A stretch of 62,063 nucleotides of DNA from an uncultured Flavobacteriaceae bacterium (lineage in GTDB: Bacteria; Bacteroidota; Bacteroidia; Flavobacteriales; Flavobacteriaceae): assembly GCA_937944485.1 (NCBI GenBank), contig CALDYU010000009.1, forward strand, positions 1-62,063, given 5' to 3'. Shown piece after piece: positions 17,550-25,890 of this stretch. Each line of letters begins with the position of its first letter. Position 1 is the first letter of the stretch. The position numbers and the translations under genes were made by a program. The notes beneath the pieces were generated by a model, which was not told the DNA's origin, did not search any database, and worked only from the letters and a program-made list of their open reading frames with translations.

Positions 17550-18317
17550 TCAAAGTCCATTAAGAAGTAATACTCTAATACCAACTATAAAAACCAAAAC
17601 AGCGGTTACTATTTTAATTCCATTACCAGTAAGCCGATTTAAGCTTAAGCGCACCCCTATTTGACCTCCAATATAAACGGCAATCACGAGACCCAGTCCT
17701 TCGATCCAAGGAAATTCAAAAGTACCGTTAGTCAATAAGCCTGCAATTCCTGAAATAGAATTCACCAGAATAAAAAAGCTAGCCAAAGCAGCAATCTTAA
17801 TAGCAGTATCCCATTTCATATGATTCAAAATTGGTGCTAAAAAAATACCTCCACCGATTCCTACGAGTCCTGACAACAAACCAATTCCAGCGCCCAGGAC
17901 ATAAGTCACCCAAGTTGGATAATTCGTGCTTACCTCCTCGGACTTCTTTCCCTTTAGGGTCTGATATATTAATGTTAATGCTGAAATGATTAGTGCTGCT
18001 CCGAGAATTATAAAAAAAGTGTTTTCCGAAAGTCGAAATCGGGCTCCCAAAAAAGCCATAGGTATACTTGCTATAAGAAACGGAAGAAACTTTCTAAAAT
18101 CAAGAAATCCCTTTTTCCAATAAAGATAACTACTGCCTGAAACGACCACGAGATTACAAACTAAAGCCGTACTTCGTATGGAGAAAAAGCTAACAAAAAC
18201 AAGTGCTAAGACTGCTAAATAACTAGAACCTCCTCCAAAGCCCACCGACGAATATAACATCGCAATGACTAAAAAGCCAGCCATTAGCACTATAAGTTCG
18301 GTCGCGCCTAAGAGCAT
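17550..18317 (-). CDS. TauE/SafE-family membrane permease
   Basis: This is a 255-residue integral membrane protein with eight predicted helices and two internal repeats typical of TauE/SafE: YSSVGFGGGSSYLAVLAL in the first half and GIGLLSGLVGIGGGIFLAPIL in the second. Family members export sulfite or organosulfonates, or carry other anions. Its start overlaps the end of moeB by 10 bases, so it is co-expressed with cofactor genes. I infer a link to sulfur chemistry or to oxyanion traffic in this pathway, but molybdate transport has not been shown for the family. Confidence 0.88.
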   Translation of the reverse strand: MLLGATELIVLMAGFLVIAMLYSSVGFGGGSSYLAVLALVFVSFFSIRSTALVCNLVVVSGSSYLYWKKGFLDFRKFLPFLIASIPMAFLGARFRLSENTFFIILGAALIISALTLIYQTLKGKKSEEVSTNYPTWVTYVLGAGIGLLSGLVGIGGGIFLAPILNHMKWDTAIKIAALASFFILVNSISGIAGLLTNGTFEFPWIEGLGLVIAVYIGGQIGVRLSLNRLTGNGIKIVTAVLVFIVGIRVLLLNGL

Positions 18318-19375
18318 GTTGCCAAATACTGGTTTAGGCCACCTAAAATACTAAAAAGAGTACTCTCAGGGTGTTTCTCTCGCAACTGTTTTACGGCTAT
18401 TTCGCTTCGTTTACCCGATTGACAAAGTATATATACGGGAATGGAAAAATTGATTTTACCTGAACTATTTTCCAAACTATCTAAGGGAATATGAATCGCA
18501 TTGCTAAGATGATAGTTTTCAAACTCTTCTGCAGTGCGTACATCAATAATTTGAGCGTTTTCAGTCATCAAACTTTGAATTTTATCCGCTGTAACAGTTT
18601 GAATTACTGCACAAGGGTCATGCCATTCATAATATTCTTGCAATGCTACTATTTCTAAGTTTTCAGGTTGTTGCTTAAAGTTTATCTTTTGATACGATTG
18701 ATCCAATCCATTAAAAAGCAAAAGTCTCCCAGACAAAACTTCACCTATTCCAGCAATAACTTTTATCGCTTCTAAGGCCTGAAGGTTTCCTATAATACCA
18801 GGAATGATTCCTAATACACCATGCTCATTACAATTCGGTACTTCATGTTCTTTTGGCATATTCGGAAAGAGACAGCGATACGTTGGTCCGCCCTTATAAT
18901 TGAAAACACTTACTTGGCCTTCATAGCCGTGTAAGGCCCCATATACAAAAGGTTTGTTTAAAATCACGCAGGCGTCATTTACCAAATATCGGGTTGGAAA
19001 ATTATCAGACGTATCAACAACAAGATCATAATCAGCTATGATTGCTAAAGCATTTTTAGGTTCTAAAAAGGTATTGTAAACAACAATATTACTATCGTTA
19101 TTTTGCTCTTTTAGTTTTTCTAATGCCGCTATGACTTTTGATTCACCAACATCGCCTTGTCCGTAGAGTACTTGTCGGTGTAAATTAGCAATTGAAACGG
19201 TATCATTATCCATAACACCGATCTTTCCCACTCCCATAGCATTTAAATAGCTTAGAACTGGAACTCCAAGTCCGCCAGCACCCACAACTAAAACTTTAGC
19301 AGCAGCCAATTTTTGTTGCCCTTCAACGCCAAAGCCTTTTAAGGTGGTTTGTCTTATGTAGCGATTTTTCTTCAA
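18308..19375 (-). CDS. moeB: MoeB-type adenylyltransferase with C-terminal rhodanese domain
   Basis: This is a 355-residue protein that starts with TTG at 19375; stop codons lie shortly upstream and no ATG is near, so the TTG is likely right. The ThiF/MoeB domain has GAGGLG (32-37) and DTSDNFPTRY. A rhodanese domain fills the last 100 residues (IDVRTAEEFENYHL and catalytic Cys318 in CQSGKRS). It adenylates the C-terminal Gly-Gly of MoaD, and the rhodanese Cys can supply the sulfur for thiocarboxylate formation. It overlaps the permease gene by 10 bases and is followed upstream by a 77-base gap to mobA. Confidence 0.92.
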   Translation of the reverse strand: MKKNRYIRQTTLKGFGVEGQQKLAAAKVLVVGAGGLGVPVLSYLNAMGVGKIGVMDNDTVSIANLHRQVLYGQGDVGESKVIAALEKLKEQNNDSNIVVYNTFLEPKNALAIIADYDLVVDTSDNFPTRYLVNDACVILNKPFVYGALHGYEGQVSVFNYKGGPTYRCLFPNMPKEHEVPNCNEHGVLGIIPGIIGNLQALEAIKVIAGIGEVLSGRLLLFNGLDQSYQKINFKQQPENLEIVALQEYYEWHDPCAVIQTVTADKIQSLMTENAQIIDVRTAEEFENYHLSNAIHIPLDSLENSSGKINFSIPVYILCQSGKRSEIAVKQLREKHPESTLFSILGGLNQYLATCS

Positions 19376-19413
19376 TTTCTTTTTTTATTACTTCTTTAGT
19401 TCTTCCCTTATTA

Positions 19414-19426
19414 CTTCGACTGCGCT
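19414..19426 (+). repeat. Copy of a dispersed 13-nt repeat (CTTCGACTGCGCT)
   Basis: It lies in the gap between moeB and mobA and is the reverse complement of 9583-9595. The flanking CTTCGACT/AGTCTGAAG can pair, with one bulged base. Confidence 0.5.
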
Positions 19427-19452
19427 CAGTACAAGTCTGAAGGGCGGAGCTT

Positions 19453-20049
19453 TTAATTTTCTGCCAATTTCTTTAAAGCTTCCTTATACTCCACCTCAGA
19501 ATTAGCATTCATGATGACATTTTTATTCTCTGGAAAAACCAATTTCGTATCCTGATTAATCAAAAATTTTCTTGGACAGGTACCGTTACCATCTTCCAAA
19601 TATGTTACTGCAGCTTGCAACGAATGAGGCTCCCAAATGGCACATACGGGTTCTGGCAAAGGGTTTTCTTCAGCCGAAAATGAGGTAGCAAATTTGTTCG
19701 GATCGCGTTCTGAAACCAATTGCCGTAAAGCTGATATATCTATCATTGGTAAATCACATGCCAACACTAGCCACGCCACTTCAGGATACCGATTATGGGC
19801 TGATAATATACCATTAAACGGACCTTTAAATATATTTTGATCCGTAATGGTTGCAAAACCAAAAGGGGTTTCCGCTTCTTGATCTTCACGCAAACTTATA
19901 AAGGTGGCTTCACAAACTGCACTTAATAAACCGTACAAATGTTCACGTTGTGGTCTTCCGTGATAGGTAATCAAACCCTTATCAGAGCCCATTCGAGTAC
20001 TTTTTCCTCCTGATAAAACGAGTCCGTAAAGTTTAGCGATTGAAGTCAT
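19453..20049 (-). CDS. mobA: Molybdenum cofactor guanylyltransferase MobA-like
   Basis: This is a 198-residue nucleotidyltransferase. The N-terminal motif LVLSGGKSTRMGSDKGLI (about 10-27) is the NTP-binding signature of MobA, and WLVLACDLPMIDI holds the metal-binding Asp. The enzyme links GMP to molybdopterin to make the bis-MGD type of cofactor, so at least one DMSO-reductase-family enzyme is expected somewhere in the genome. MocA, which makes the cytosine form, is similar; the MobA call is favoured by length and motif. It overlaps moaC by 17 bases. Confidence 0.85.
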   Translation of the reverse strand: MTSIAKLYGLVLSGGKSTRMGSDKGLITYHGRPQREHLYGLLSAVCEATFISLREDQEAETPFGFATITDQNIFKGPFNGILSAHNRYPEVAWLVLACDLPMIDISALRQLVSERDPNKFATSFSAEENPLPEPVCAIWEPHSLQAAVTYLEDGNGTCPRKFLINQDTKLVFPENKNVIMNANSEVEYKEALKKLAEN

Positions 20050-20506
20050 GCTGGCCTCCTGTTTTTTGTTCTAATTGAATTTCTGATATTTTAATGTCGT
20101 GAGACAAGGCTTTACACATATCATATATCGTTAATGATGCTATCGAAACTCCCGTCAGGGCTTCCATCTCCACTCCTGTTTTTTCATTGCATTTGACCTT
20201 GCAGGTGATTTGTAAGGTATTTTCACTGGGAGTAATATCTAGTTTTATTTTAGAAAGATTTATTTGATGACATAAGGGAATCAATTCTGAAGTTTTTTTG
20301 ACCCCTTGTATTCCTGCTATAACAGCTGTTTGAATAATGCTTCCTTTAGCACCTAAAAAATCTTGAGCCGCCAATTGCGAAAAAACGTCCGAAGGAAAAA
20401 TAACCTTCCCCGAAGCAACTGCAATGCGCACACTCGCCTGTTTTTCGGAAACATCTACCATTGAAGCATGACCCGCCTCGTCTATATGTGAAAGCTGTTT
20501 TTTCAT
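20033..20506 (-). CDS. moaC: Cyclic pyranopterin monophosphate synthase MoaC
   Basis: This is 157 residues from the ATG at 20506 (an in-frame TTG 6 bases earlier is less likely). Conserved parts are GSIIQTAVIAGIQGVKKTSEL, then PLCHQI with His80, and TGVEMEALTGVSIAS. MoaC converts the MoaA product to cyclic pyranopterin monophosphate. It is a single-domain protein, not the MoaC-MoaB fusion known in some bacteria, which matters because no separate MoaB or MogA is in the cluster. It overlaps mobA by 17 bases and sits 124 bases after moaE. A TTCCGC/GCGGAA hairpin occupies that gap. Confidence 0.96.
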   Translation of the reverse strand: MKKQLSHIDEAGHASMVDVSEKQASVRIAVASGKVIFPSDVFSQLAAQDFLGAKGSIIQTAVIAGIQGVKKTSELIPLCHQINLSKIKLDITPSENTLQITCKVKCNEKTGVEMEALTGVSIASLTIYDMCKALSHDIKISEIQLEQKTGGQHDFNR

Positions 20507-20548
20507 AATCAATTTTTAGCTTCCCTCTTTGGAAAAGAAGGAAATGAA

Positions 20549-20562
20549 TTCCGCTTGCGGAA
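20549..20562. repeat. Short perfect hairpin between moaE and moaC
   Basis: TTCCGC and GCGGAA pair across a TT loop, in an A/G-rich stretch. It does not have the T-run of a terminator in the direction of transcription (minus strand), so it may be a processing site or a worn dispersed repeat. Confidence 0.4.
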
Positions 20563-20630
20563 GAAAAGGGAGGTGCTTTTAATCTTTTTTTATTTTTTAA
20601 ACTTCGCACCTCATATTGCGTATTTCAAAC

Positions 20631-21053
20631 TTACGGATGGGCAGAAACCCAAACCGTTTTATTCTCAAATACTTCTTTTTTCCAGATCGGAACCGTCTCT
20701 TTTAAAGTGTCGATTAAATAGCGGCAAGCTTCAAAACAGGCATCACGATGTGCCGATGAAGCCCCAACGACAACAACGGGGTCTTCCACTTTTTTGAACC
20801 CAACAGCATGTTGTATAATGAGGCTATTCAATTGCCACTTTTCTATGGCATTGATGGCAATTTTATCCATTTCCCTTAAAGCCATTTGTTCATAGGCTTC
20901 AAATTCCAAAGACATTACTTTTTCATTTTTCGTAAATTCACGAACAGCACCAACAAAAACACAAATACCTCCGCTTTGCGAATCAGATAATTTTGCGAAT
21001 ACTTTGGAAGTATCAATGACATCTACTATTTCTATAATCTTCTTATCCACCAC
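20631..21053 (-). CDS. moaE: Molybdopterin synthase catalytic subunit MoaE
   Basis: This is a 140-residue protein with GTG start at 21053, nested in the 3' end of moaD (11-base overlap). Signature segments are MSLEFEAYEQMALREM, LIIQHAVGF and AHRDACFEACRYLIDTLKE, followed by VPIWKKE with the conserved lysines near the active site. MoaE joins MoaD to form molybdopterin synthase, which adds two sulfurs to cyclic pyranopterin monophosphate. The overlap suggests translational coupling with MoaD, giving a 1:1 product ratio. Confidence 0.95.
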   Translation of the reverse strand: MVDKKIIEIVDVIDTSKVFAKLSDSQSGGICVFVGAVREFTKNEKVMSLEFEAYEQMALREMDKIAINAIEKWQLNSLIIQHAVGFKKVEDPVVVVGASSAHRDACFEACRYLIDTLKETVPIWKKEVFENKTVWVSAHP

Positions 21054-21279
21054 TTACAGGAGGAATAATGGCTATTTCATCATTCCTGTTTAAAGGTACA
21101 TCATCTTTTGCATATTCACTATTTACGGCAACCGCTAAAGATGATAATTCACCAAACTTAGGATACGTTTTCGATATCAATTGTTTCAATTCTAATACTG
21201 TTTTTGGAACGACCTCTGAAAATTGAAGCTGAGAAGATCCAACAATATCTTTTGCTATACCGAATAGAAGTACTTTCAT
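21043..21279 (-). CDS. moaD: Molybdopterin synthase sulfur carrier subunit MoaD
   Basis: This is 78 residues from the ATG at 21279 (an in-frame TTG at 21285 is the alternative). A ubiquitin-like fold is expected, with NDEIAIIPPVSGG at the C terminus. The Gly-Gly end is the site that MoeB adenylates and that carries the thiocarboxylate sulfur. It is the first gene of the moaD-moaE-moaC-mobA-moeB-permease run on the minus strand, so its promoter should lie in the short gap after the lipoprotein gene at 21298. Confidence 0.94.
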   Translation of the reverse strand: MKVLLFGIAKDIVGSSQLQFSEVVPKTVLELKQLISKTYPKFGELSSLAVAVNSEYAKDDVPLNRNDEIAIIPPVSGG

Positions 21280-21297
21280 ATACAATAAAAGTTGTAG

Positions 21298-22092
21298 TTA
21301 TTTTTTTGTTACGAGCTCTCCATTTTCAGGCATCTCGTAAAAATCGCTCGGTTTGGATTTTTTACTTAATGTCACATTTTGGAAATCACGTGTACTAGCG
21401 GCGGCACCTATTATACCATCTTCAACTTGATGCCAAGTAATAGCATTCGGTAAAACGAGTCCGTCAATTTCTTGCCAATCATTGTAGCGAATCCAATTAG
21501 GGCGATCTGATTTTTCACCTGTTCTATAGGTAACCGTATAGCCCAACCAAGCCATTCGATATGTTTCAGCATCATAATGCAAATAGTATTCGTCTTTTGA
21601 CGAAACCCCTACCCCATCATCAAAGCTAATTCGAATGCCGGGATACGAAACCCCATCATATTTTAAAGCATCAATTACTTCATACTGAATGCCATCATCA
21701 GATAATACAAATGGCATGGCATAGAAATAAAACATAAGATTATGATAAAATATGGGGTCGCCTTTATATTTTTTCTCTGGATCAGCTAGCCAAAAATTTT
21801 CACCATCAAAACCCATAGCCATACTTTGATTTTTTATTTTCTCTTTGCGTGTTTTTAAATCAATAATTTGCTCCTCTCCACCAGTTGCATTCGACATGGT
21901 ATAGGAAAGGGTTCTTTGCGATTTCCAAGTAAGGAGTCCGCCATGAGCATCGAAAACTTTATTAAGTTCCTCAGGATACTTAGTGGTATCAATAGTTACC
22001 GTTTCGGCTTTAAGTGGCGCTACTTCTTGCTTTACATTTTCTTTACAACCTACTAGTGTACATAGGGCAATTACAGCTATTATTTTATGCAT
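21298..22092 (-). CDS. DUF6503-like lipoprotein of unknown function
   Basis: This is a 264-residue protein with a lipoprotein signal ending at VGC (Cys16). The mature part is rich in aromatic residues and beta-strands. Conserved-looking pieces are FDAHGGLLTWKSQRTLSY, GFDGENFWL and WIRYNDWQEIDGLVLPN, which I associate with DUF6503, a Bacteroidota family related in pattern to LolA-like barrels. It ends 18 bases before moaD on the same strand, so it may be co-transcribed with the cofactor genes, but nothing in it points to molybdenum. A role at the outer membrane is possible. Confidence 0.65.
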   Translation of the reverse strand: MHKIIAVIALCTLVGCKENVKQEVAPLKAETVTIDTTKYPEELNKVFDAHGGLLTWKSQRTLSYTMSNATGGEEQIIDLKTRKEKIKNQSMAMGFDGENFWLADPEKKYKGDPIFYHNLMFYFYAMPFVLSDDGIQYEVIDALKYDGVSYPGIRISFDDGVGVSSKDEYYLHYDAETYRMAWLGYTVTYRTGEKSDRPNWIRYNDWQEIDGLVLPNAITWHQVEDGIIGAAASTRDFQNVTLSKKSKPSDFYEMPENGELVTKK

Positions 22093-22144
22093 TGGTCTCT
22101 GTTTTTTATATTAGGAATATCTGTCGAACAAATATCGTTTTCTT

Positions 22145-22152
22145 TACTTTTG
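22145..22152 (+). promoter_or_regulatory. -7 box (TACTTTTG) directly before the RNA methyltransferase gene
   Basis: TACTTTTG matches TAnnTTTG and ends 5 bases before the ATG at 22158. A -33 TTG is not evident. It suggests transcription starting at about the ATG. Confidence 0.45.
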
Positions 22153-22157
22153 TAATC

Positions 22158-22970
22158 ATGGGTGAAGTTAAAAAAATAACTAGTCTTCAAAATCCAATTA
22201 TCAAAAAAATACTGCTTCTAAAAGAAAAGTCGCGGGAGCGTAAAAAAACAGGATTATTTATTTTAGAGGGGCAACGTGAACTGACATTAGCTTGTAAAAG
22301 CGATTTTAATATTCTAACACTTTTTTTCTACAAGGATATTATTTCTTTGGATGAAATTGAAAAGCAAACCCGCGAATTATCGCATAAGATAGAATTCATT
22401 GAAATATCAAAAGAAGTATATCAAAAAATTGCGTACCGCCAGACTACTGAGGGGGTATTAGCTATTGTTAAGTCCAAATCACATGAATTATCGAAAATAA
22501 CTTTTAAAAATAAAAACCCATTAATCTTAGTAGCAGAGGCTCCGGAAAAACCAGGTAATTTGGGCGCGCTATTAAGAACAGCTGACGCGGCTGATCTTGA
22601 TGCGGTGTTGCTTGCAAACTTAAAGGGTGATTTATACAATCCGAATACCATACGTTCGAGTATTGGTTGTGTTTTCACGACTACGATCGCTACAGGCACT
22701 ACAACGGAAATTATCGCTTTTCTTAAATCTAAAAACATAAATATATTTTGTGCAGCCCTGACAGCATCACAAGACTATACCAAAGAAGACTACACCACCC
22801 CTACTGCTATTGTAGTAGGTACGGAGGCTACAGGCTTATCAGCAGAATGGCTAGAGCATTCTTATCAGAACATCCAGATACCTATGCAGGGTGAAATAGA
22901 TTCTATGAATGTTTCAGTAGCCGCAGCAGTTCTTATTTTTGAAGCCGTTCGACAACGCAGTGTGGTATAG
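22158..22970 (+). CDS. SpoU/TrmH-family RNA 2'-O-methyltransferase
   Basis: This is 270 residues from the ATG at 22158; longer frames reach back into the divergent lipoprotein gene and are not credible. The N-terminal substrate-binding domain (to about residue 100) has LFILEGQREL. The SPOUT catalytic domain has ILVAEAPEKPGNLGALLRTAD, IVVGTEATGLS and the final QIPMQGEIDSMNVSVAAAVLI knot. The family methylates ribose 2'-OH in rRNA or tRNA; similar proteins are RlmB/TsnR types. The gene is transcribed alone and away from the lipoprotein gene. Confidence 0.9.
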   Translation: MGEVKKITSLQNPIIKKILLLKEKSRERKKTGLFILEGQRELTLACKSDFNILTLFFYKDIISLDEIEKQTRELSHKIEFIEISKEVYQKIAYRQTTEGVLAIVKSKSHELSKITFKNKNPLILVAEAPEKPGNLGALLRTADAADLDAVLLANLKGDLYNPNTIRSSIGCVFTTTIATGTTTEIIAFLKSKNINIFCAALTASQDYTKEDYTTPTAIVVGTEATGLSAEWLEHSYQNIQIPMQGEIDSMNVSVAAAVLIFEAVRQRSVV

Positions 22971-23096
22971 TATAACGAAATAAAGTTGTAGGAATATACG
23001 AGATTCCCTTTTCGCAATTACAATCATCGATAAACAGTGACCATAGGCACGATTTTTGTTGTATACTAGTGAACATTGTGGTATTTTTAATTACGA

Positions 23097-25301
23097 ATGA
23101 CAGCTATAACTGTAGAAAAAGAAAATAAAGAAATTGCGAAGCAATACAAAGAATTGCTTCGTATTAGCTATCAGACCTTAACGGATGAGGATAAGGTGCT
23201 AATTCGTTCTGCCTTCGAAATTGCTGTTGATGCGCATAAAGACCAGCGAAGAAAATCTGGCGAAGCCTATATTTTTCATCCCATCGCTGTCGCCAAAATA
23301 GTAGCTTCTGAAATTGGCCTTGATGCCACCTCTATTGCCTCTGCCCTACTTCACGATGTTGTAGAAGATACAAAGTATACCCTTGATGATATCGATCGAA
23401 TGTTTGGTGAAAACGTTGCCAGAATTGTTGATGGTCTTACCAAAATTGCAGGATTAAAAAAAGATATGAGTACTTCGCAGCAAGCGGAGAATTTCAGAAA
23501 AATGTTACTTACCCTTCATGATGATGTTCGGGTTATCATTATTAAAATTGCTGACCGCTATCACAACATGCTCACCATGGAGGCAATGCCTGAGCACAAA
23601 CAGGTAAAAATTGCTTCTGAGACCTTATATATTTATGCCCCTTTAGCCCATCGCATTGGTTTATATAATATTAAAACGGAATTAGAAGACTTAAGCTTAA
23701 AATATACAGAACCAGAGGTCTATAAAGATATTTATGATAAAATTGAAGATTCCAAGGAGGAACAACAAGATTACATTGAATCATTTTCAGATGTTATAGA
23801 TAAGTCCTTAAAAAAAGAAAGGCTCAATTATACGATCAAAGGAAGGATGAAATCTATCTTTTCGATTCGAAAAAAGATGACTACTCAGAATGTCACTTTC
23901 GATGAAATTTATGACAAGTTCGCCATTCGAATTATTTATAAAACAACGGTGAAAAATGAGAAGTTTTTAGCTTGGAAAATTTATTCTATTGTTACCGATC
24001 ATTTTACACCCAATCCCGTTCGATTACGAGATTGGATTTCTTCCCCAAAATCTACAGGTTATGAGGCTTTACACATAACCGTTATGGGGCCAAAAGGACG
24101 TTGGGTGGAAGTGCAAATACGAAGTGAACGCATGCATGAAATTGCCGAAAAAGGTTATGCTGCCCATTTTAAATACAAGCACGGTGATCAAAAAGAACAG
24201 GGTATTGAAATATGGCTTAATAGACTGCAAGAGGCACTCGAGAATTCTAGCGCAAATGCTGTAGATTTTGTTGAGGAATTCAAACTCAATTTATATTCTA
24301 AAGAAATATTTGTTTTTACCCCTAAAGGGGAATTAAAATCATTACCCAAGGCAGCAACGCCTTTAGACTTTGCTTTTAACATTCATACCGAAGTGGGTAT
24401 GCGTACTCGTGGGGCAAAAGTGAATGGGAAATTAGTGCCCTTGAATACCACATTACAAAGCGGAGATCAAGTAGAGATTATCACTTCAGAACAAGCTAAG
24501 CCCAATCAAAACTGGTTAGATTATGCTACAACTGCAAGAGCCAGAGCAAAAATTAAATCTTCTTTAAAAGAAGAGAAAAAATCGATTGCTTTAGATGGCA
24601 AGGAAGTGTTGCGTAGAAAGCTGAAATCGCAAAAAATCAACTTGAATGAAGACAGCATAAATAAGATGGTCATTTTCTTCAAGCTTAAAACGAGCTTAGA
24701 TCTTTTCTATCGTGTTGGTATTGGAGCTATTGACAATCAGATGATCAAAGATTTTGCATCGTCTTATAACAACGCTTTTATTAGTTTCTTTAAAAACAAG
24801 ATACGTCGAAACCCCGTTCCTGAAGACATTGATAAAGATGAGATTACCTCAAAGTTCGATATTTTAGTTTTTGGCAAAGAAGAAGAAAAGCTAGAGTATA
24901 AATTATCGCAATGCTGTAACCCTATAGCTGGCGATGAAGTTTTCGGTTTTGTAAGTGTCAGTGAAGGAATCAAGGTGCATAAGAAAAACTGCCCTAACGC
25001 CATTCAATTACAATCGAATTACGCTTATCGCATTATTAATGCCAAATGGGTAGATTCTACTCAAGAAGAATTTATTTCTGAAATTAAACTTACGGGCATC
25101 GATAATTTGGGCCTTGTAAGTAAAATTACAGATGTTATTTCGGGCAATATGCATGTAAACATGCGTAATCTTAATTTTAGTACTGATGGTGGAACTTTCA
25201 CTGGAAGTATTTCAGTTGTTGTAAAAAATAATTCCATTCTGAATAAGTTAATCGCTAACTTAAAACAAATTAGTGGTATCGATAAAGTGACACGAATATA
25301 A
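23097..25301 (+). CDS. rsh: RelA/SpoT-family bifunctional (p)ppGpp synthetase/hydrolase
   Basis: This is a 734-residue protein, the normal long form. The HD hydrolase domain has His47, His61 and His86-Asp87 (LLHDVVEDT), and KIADRYHNM follows. The synthetase domain (about 255-360) has YDKFAIRIIYKT, STGYEALH and VEVQIRSERMHEIAEKG. A TGS domain (about 395-455) and a C-terminal ACT domain (about 660-734) complete the layout, with Cys-rich LSQCCNPIAGD (about 607-617) between them. Both active sites look intact, so it can make and break the alarmone. It is followed 104 bases later by a Fur-family gene and purA. Confidence 0.95.
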   Translation: MTAITVEKENKEIAKQYKELLRISYQTLTDEDKVLIRSAFEIAVDAHKDQRRKSGEAYIFHPIAVAKIVASEIGLDATSIASALLHDVVEDTKYTLDDIDRMFGENVARIVDGLTKIAGLKKDMSTSQQAENFRKMLLTLHDDVRVIIIKIADRYHNMLTMEAMPEHKQVKIASETLYIYAPLAHRIGLYNIKTELEDLSLKYTEPEVYKDIYDKIEDSKEEQQDYIESFSDVIDKSLKKERLNYTIKGRMKSIFSIRKKMTTQNVTFDEIYDKFAIRIIYKTTVKNEKFLAWKIYSIVTDHFTPNPVRLRDWISSPKSTGYEALHITVMGPKGRWVEVQIRSERMHEIAEKGYAAHFKYKHGDQKEQGIEIWLNRLQEALENSSANAVDFVEEFKLNLYSKEIFVFTPKGELKSLPKAATPLDFAFNIHTEVGMRTRGAKVNGKLVPLNTTLQSGDQVEIITSEQAKPNQNWLDYATTARARAKIKSSLKEEKKSIALDGKEVLRRKLKSQKINLNEDSINKMVIFFKLKTSLDLFYRVGIGAIDNQMIKDFASSYNNAFISFFKNKIRRNPVPEDIDKDEITSKFDILVFGKEEEKLEYKLSQCCNPIAGDEVFGFVSVSEGIKVHKKNCPNAIQLQSNYAYRIINAKWVDSTQEEFISEIKLTGIDNLGLVSKITDVISGNMHVNMRNLNFSTDGGTFTGSISVVVKNNSILNKLIANLKQISGIDKVTRI

Positions 25302-25374
25302 TGCCAAATTAATCGGCTTTTAAATGTTCACTTTATGTTGATAAAACGATCTTCCAATACCGCTAAATAAGCTG

Positions 25375-25382
25375 TACATTTG
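25375..25382 (+). promoter_or_regulatory. -7 box (TACATTTG) before the Fur-family gene
   Basis: TACATTTG matches TAnnTTTG and lies 23 bases before the ATG at 25406. It suggests that fur-purA have their own promoter in addition to readthrough from rsh. Confidence 0.45.
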
Positions 25383-25405
25383 TGCTTTGTCTATCATAAT
25401 TGACT

Positions 25406-25879
25406 ATGGCGGTTAATAAAAACCAAGAGATTGTAAAAAACGTTTTTACCACCTTTTTAGAGGACAACGGACATCGAAAAACGCCCGAAAGGTACGCCAT
25501 ACTTCAAGAAATTTACGACAGTGATGATCATTTTGATATCGAATCACTATATATCAATATGAAACTCAAAAAATATCGAGTTAGCCGCGCCACGCTTTAT
25601 AATACTATAGAACTTTTATTAGATTGTAAATTGGTTAGAAAACACCAATTTGGAAAGAATCAAGCGCAATACGAGAAGTCGTATTTTGATCGGCAGCACG
25701 ATCACGTTATTCTAACGGATAGCGGTGAGGTCATGGAATTTTGTGACCCGCGAATTCAATCAATCAAAAAAACTATTGAAGAGGTTTTTGACATAACCAT
25801 CAACAACCACTCTTTATATTTTTACGGTACAAAAAACTCGCCTGAAGACGAAAAAGGCTCAAATCAAAATACAAACTAA
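25406..25879 (+). CDS. Fur-family transcriptional regulator
   Basis: This is 157 residues from the ATG at 25406 (a TTG at 25400 is in frame). The winged-helix part has [26 protein letters not shown] and the recognition helix in [19 protein letters not shown]. The metal-binding part has [18 protein letters not shown], with His-x-His and the Glu of the regulatory site. There is only one Cys in the dimer region, so the structural CxxC zinc sites of classic Fur are absent. It may sense iron, zinc or peroxide; which one cannot be told. It lies 11 bases before purA and is probably co-transcribed with it. Confidence 0.9.
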   Translation: MAVNKNQEIVKNVFTTFLEDNGHRKTPERYAILQEIYDSDDHFDIESLYINMKLKKYRVSRATLYNTIELLLDCKLVRKHQFGKNQAQYEKSYFDRQHDHVILTDSGEVMEFCDPRIQSIKKTIEEVFDITINNHSLYFYGTKNSPEDEKGSNQNTN

Positions 25880-25890
25880 CCAAAATATTA

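Noticed and set aside
14113..21285. Horizontally acquired molybdenum island
   Set aside because: Base composition and codon use look like the surrounding genes, and no integrase, tRNA or direct repeats bound it.
21868..22157. Longer N-terminal form of the SpoU methyltransferase from 22014
   Set aside because: It would overlap the lipoprotein gene on the other strand by 79 bases and add a hydrophobic tail not seen in the family; the ATG at 22158 fits.
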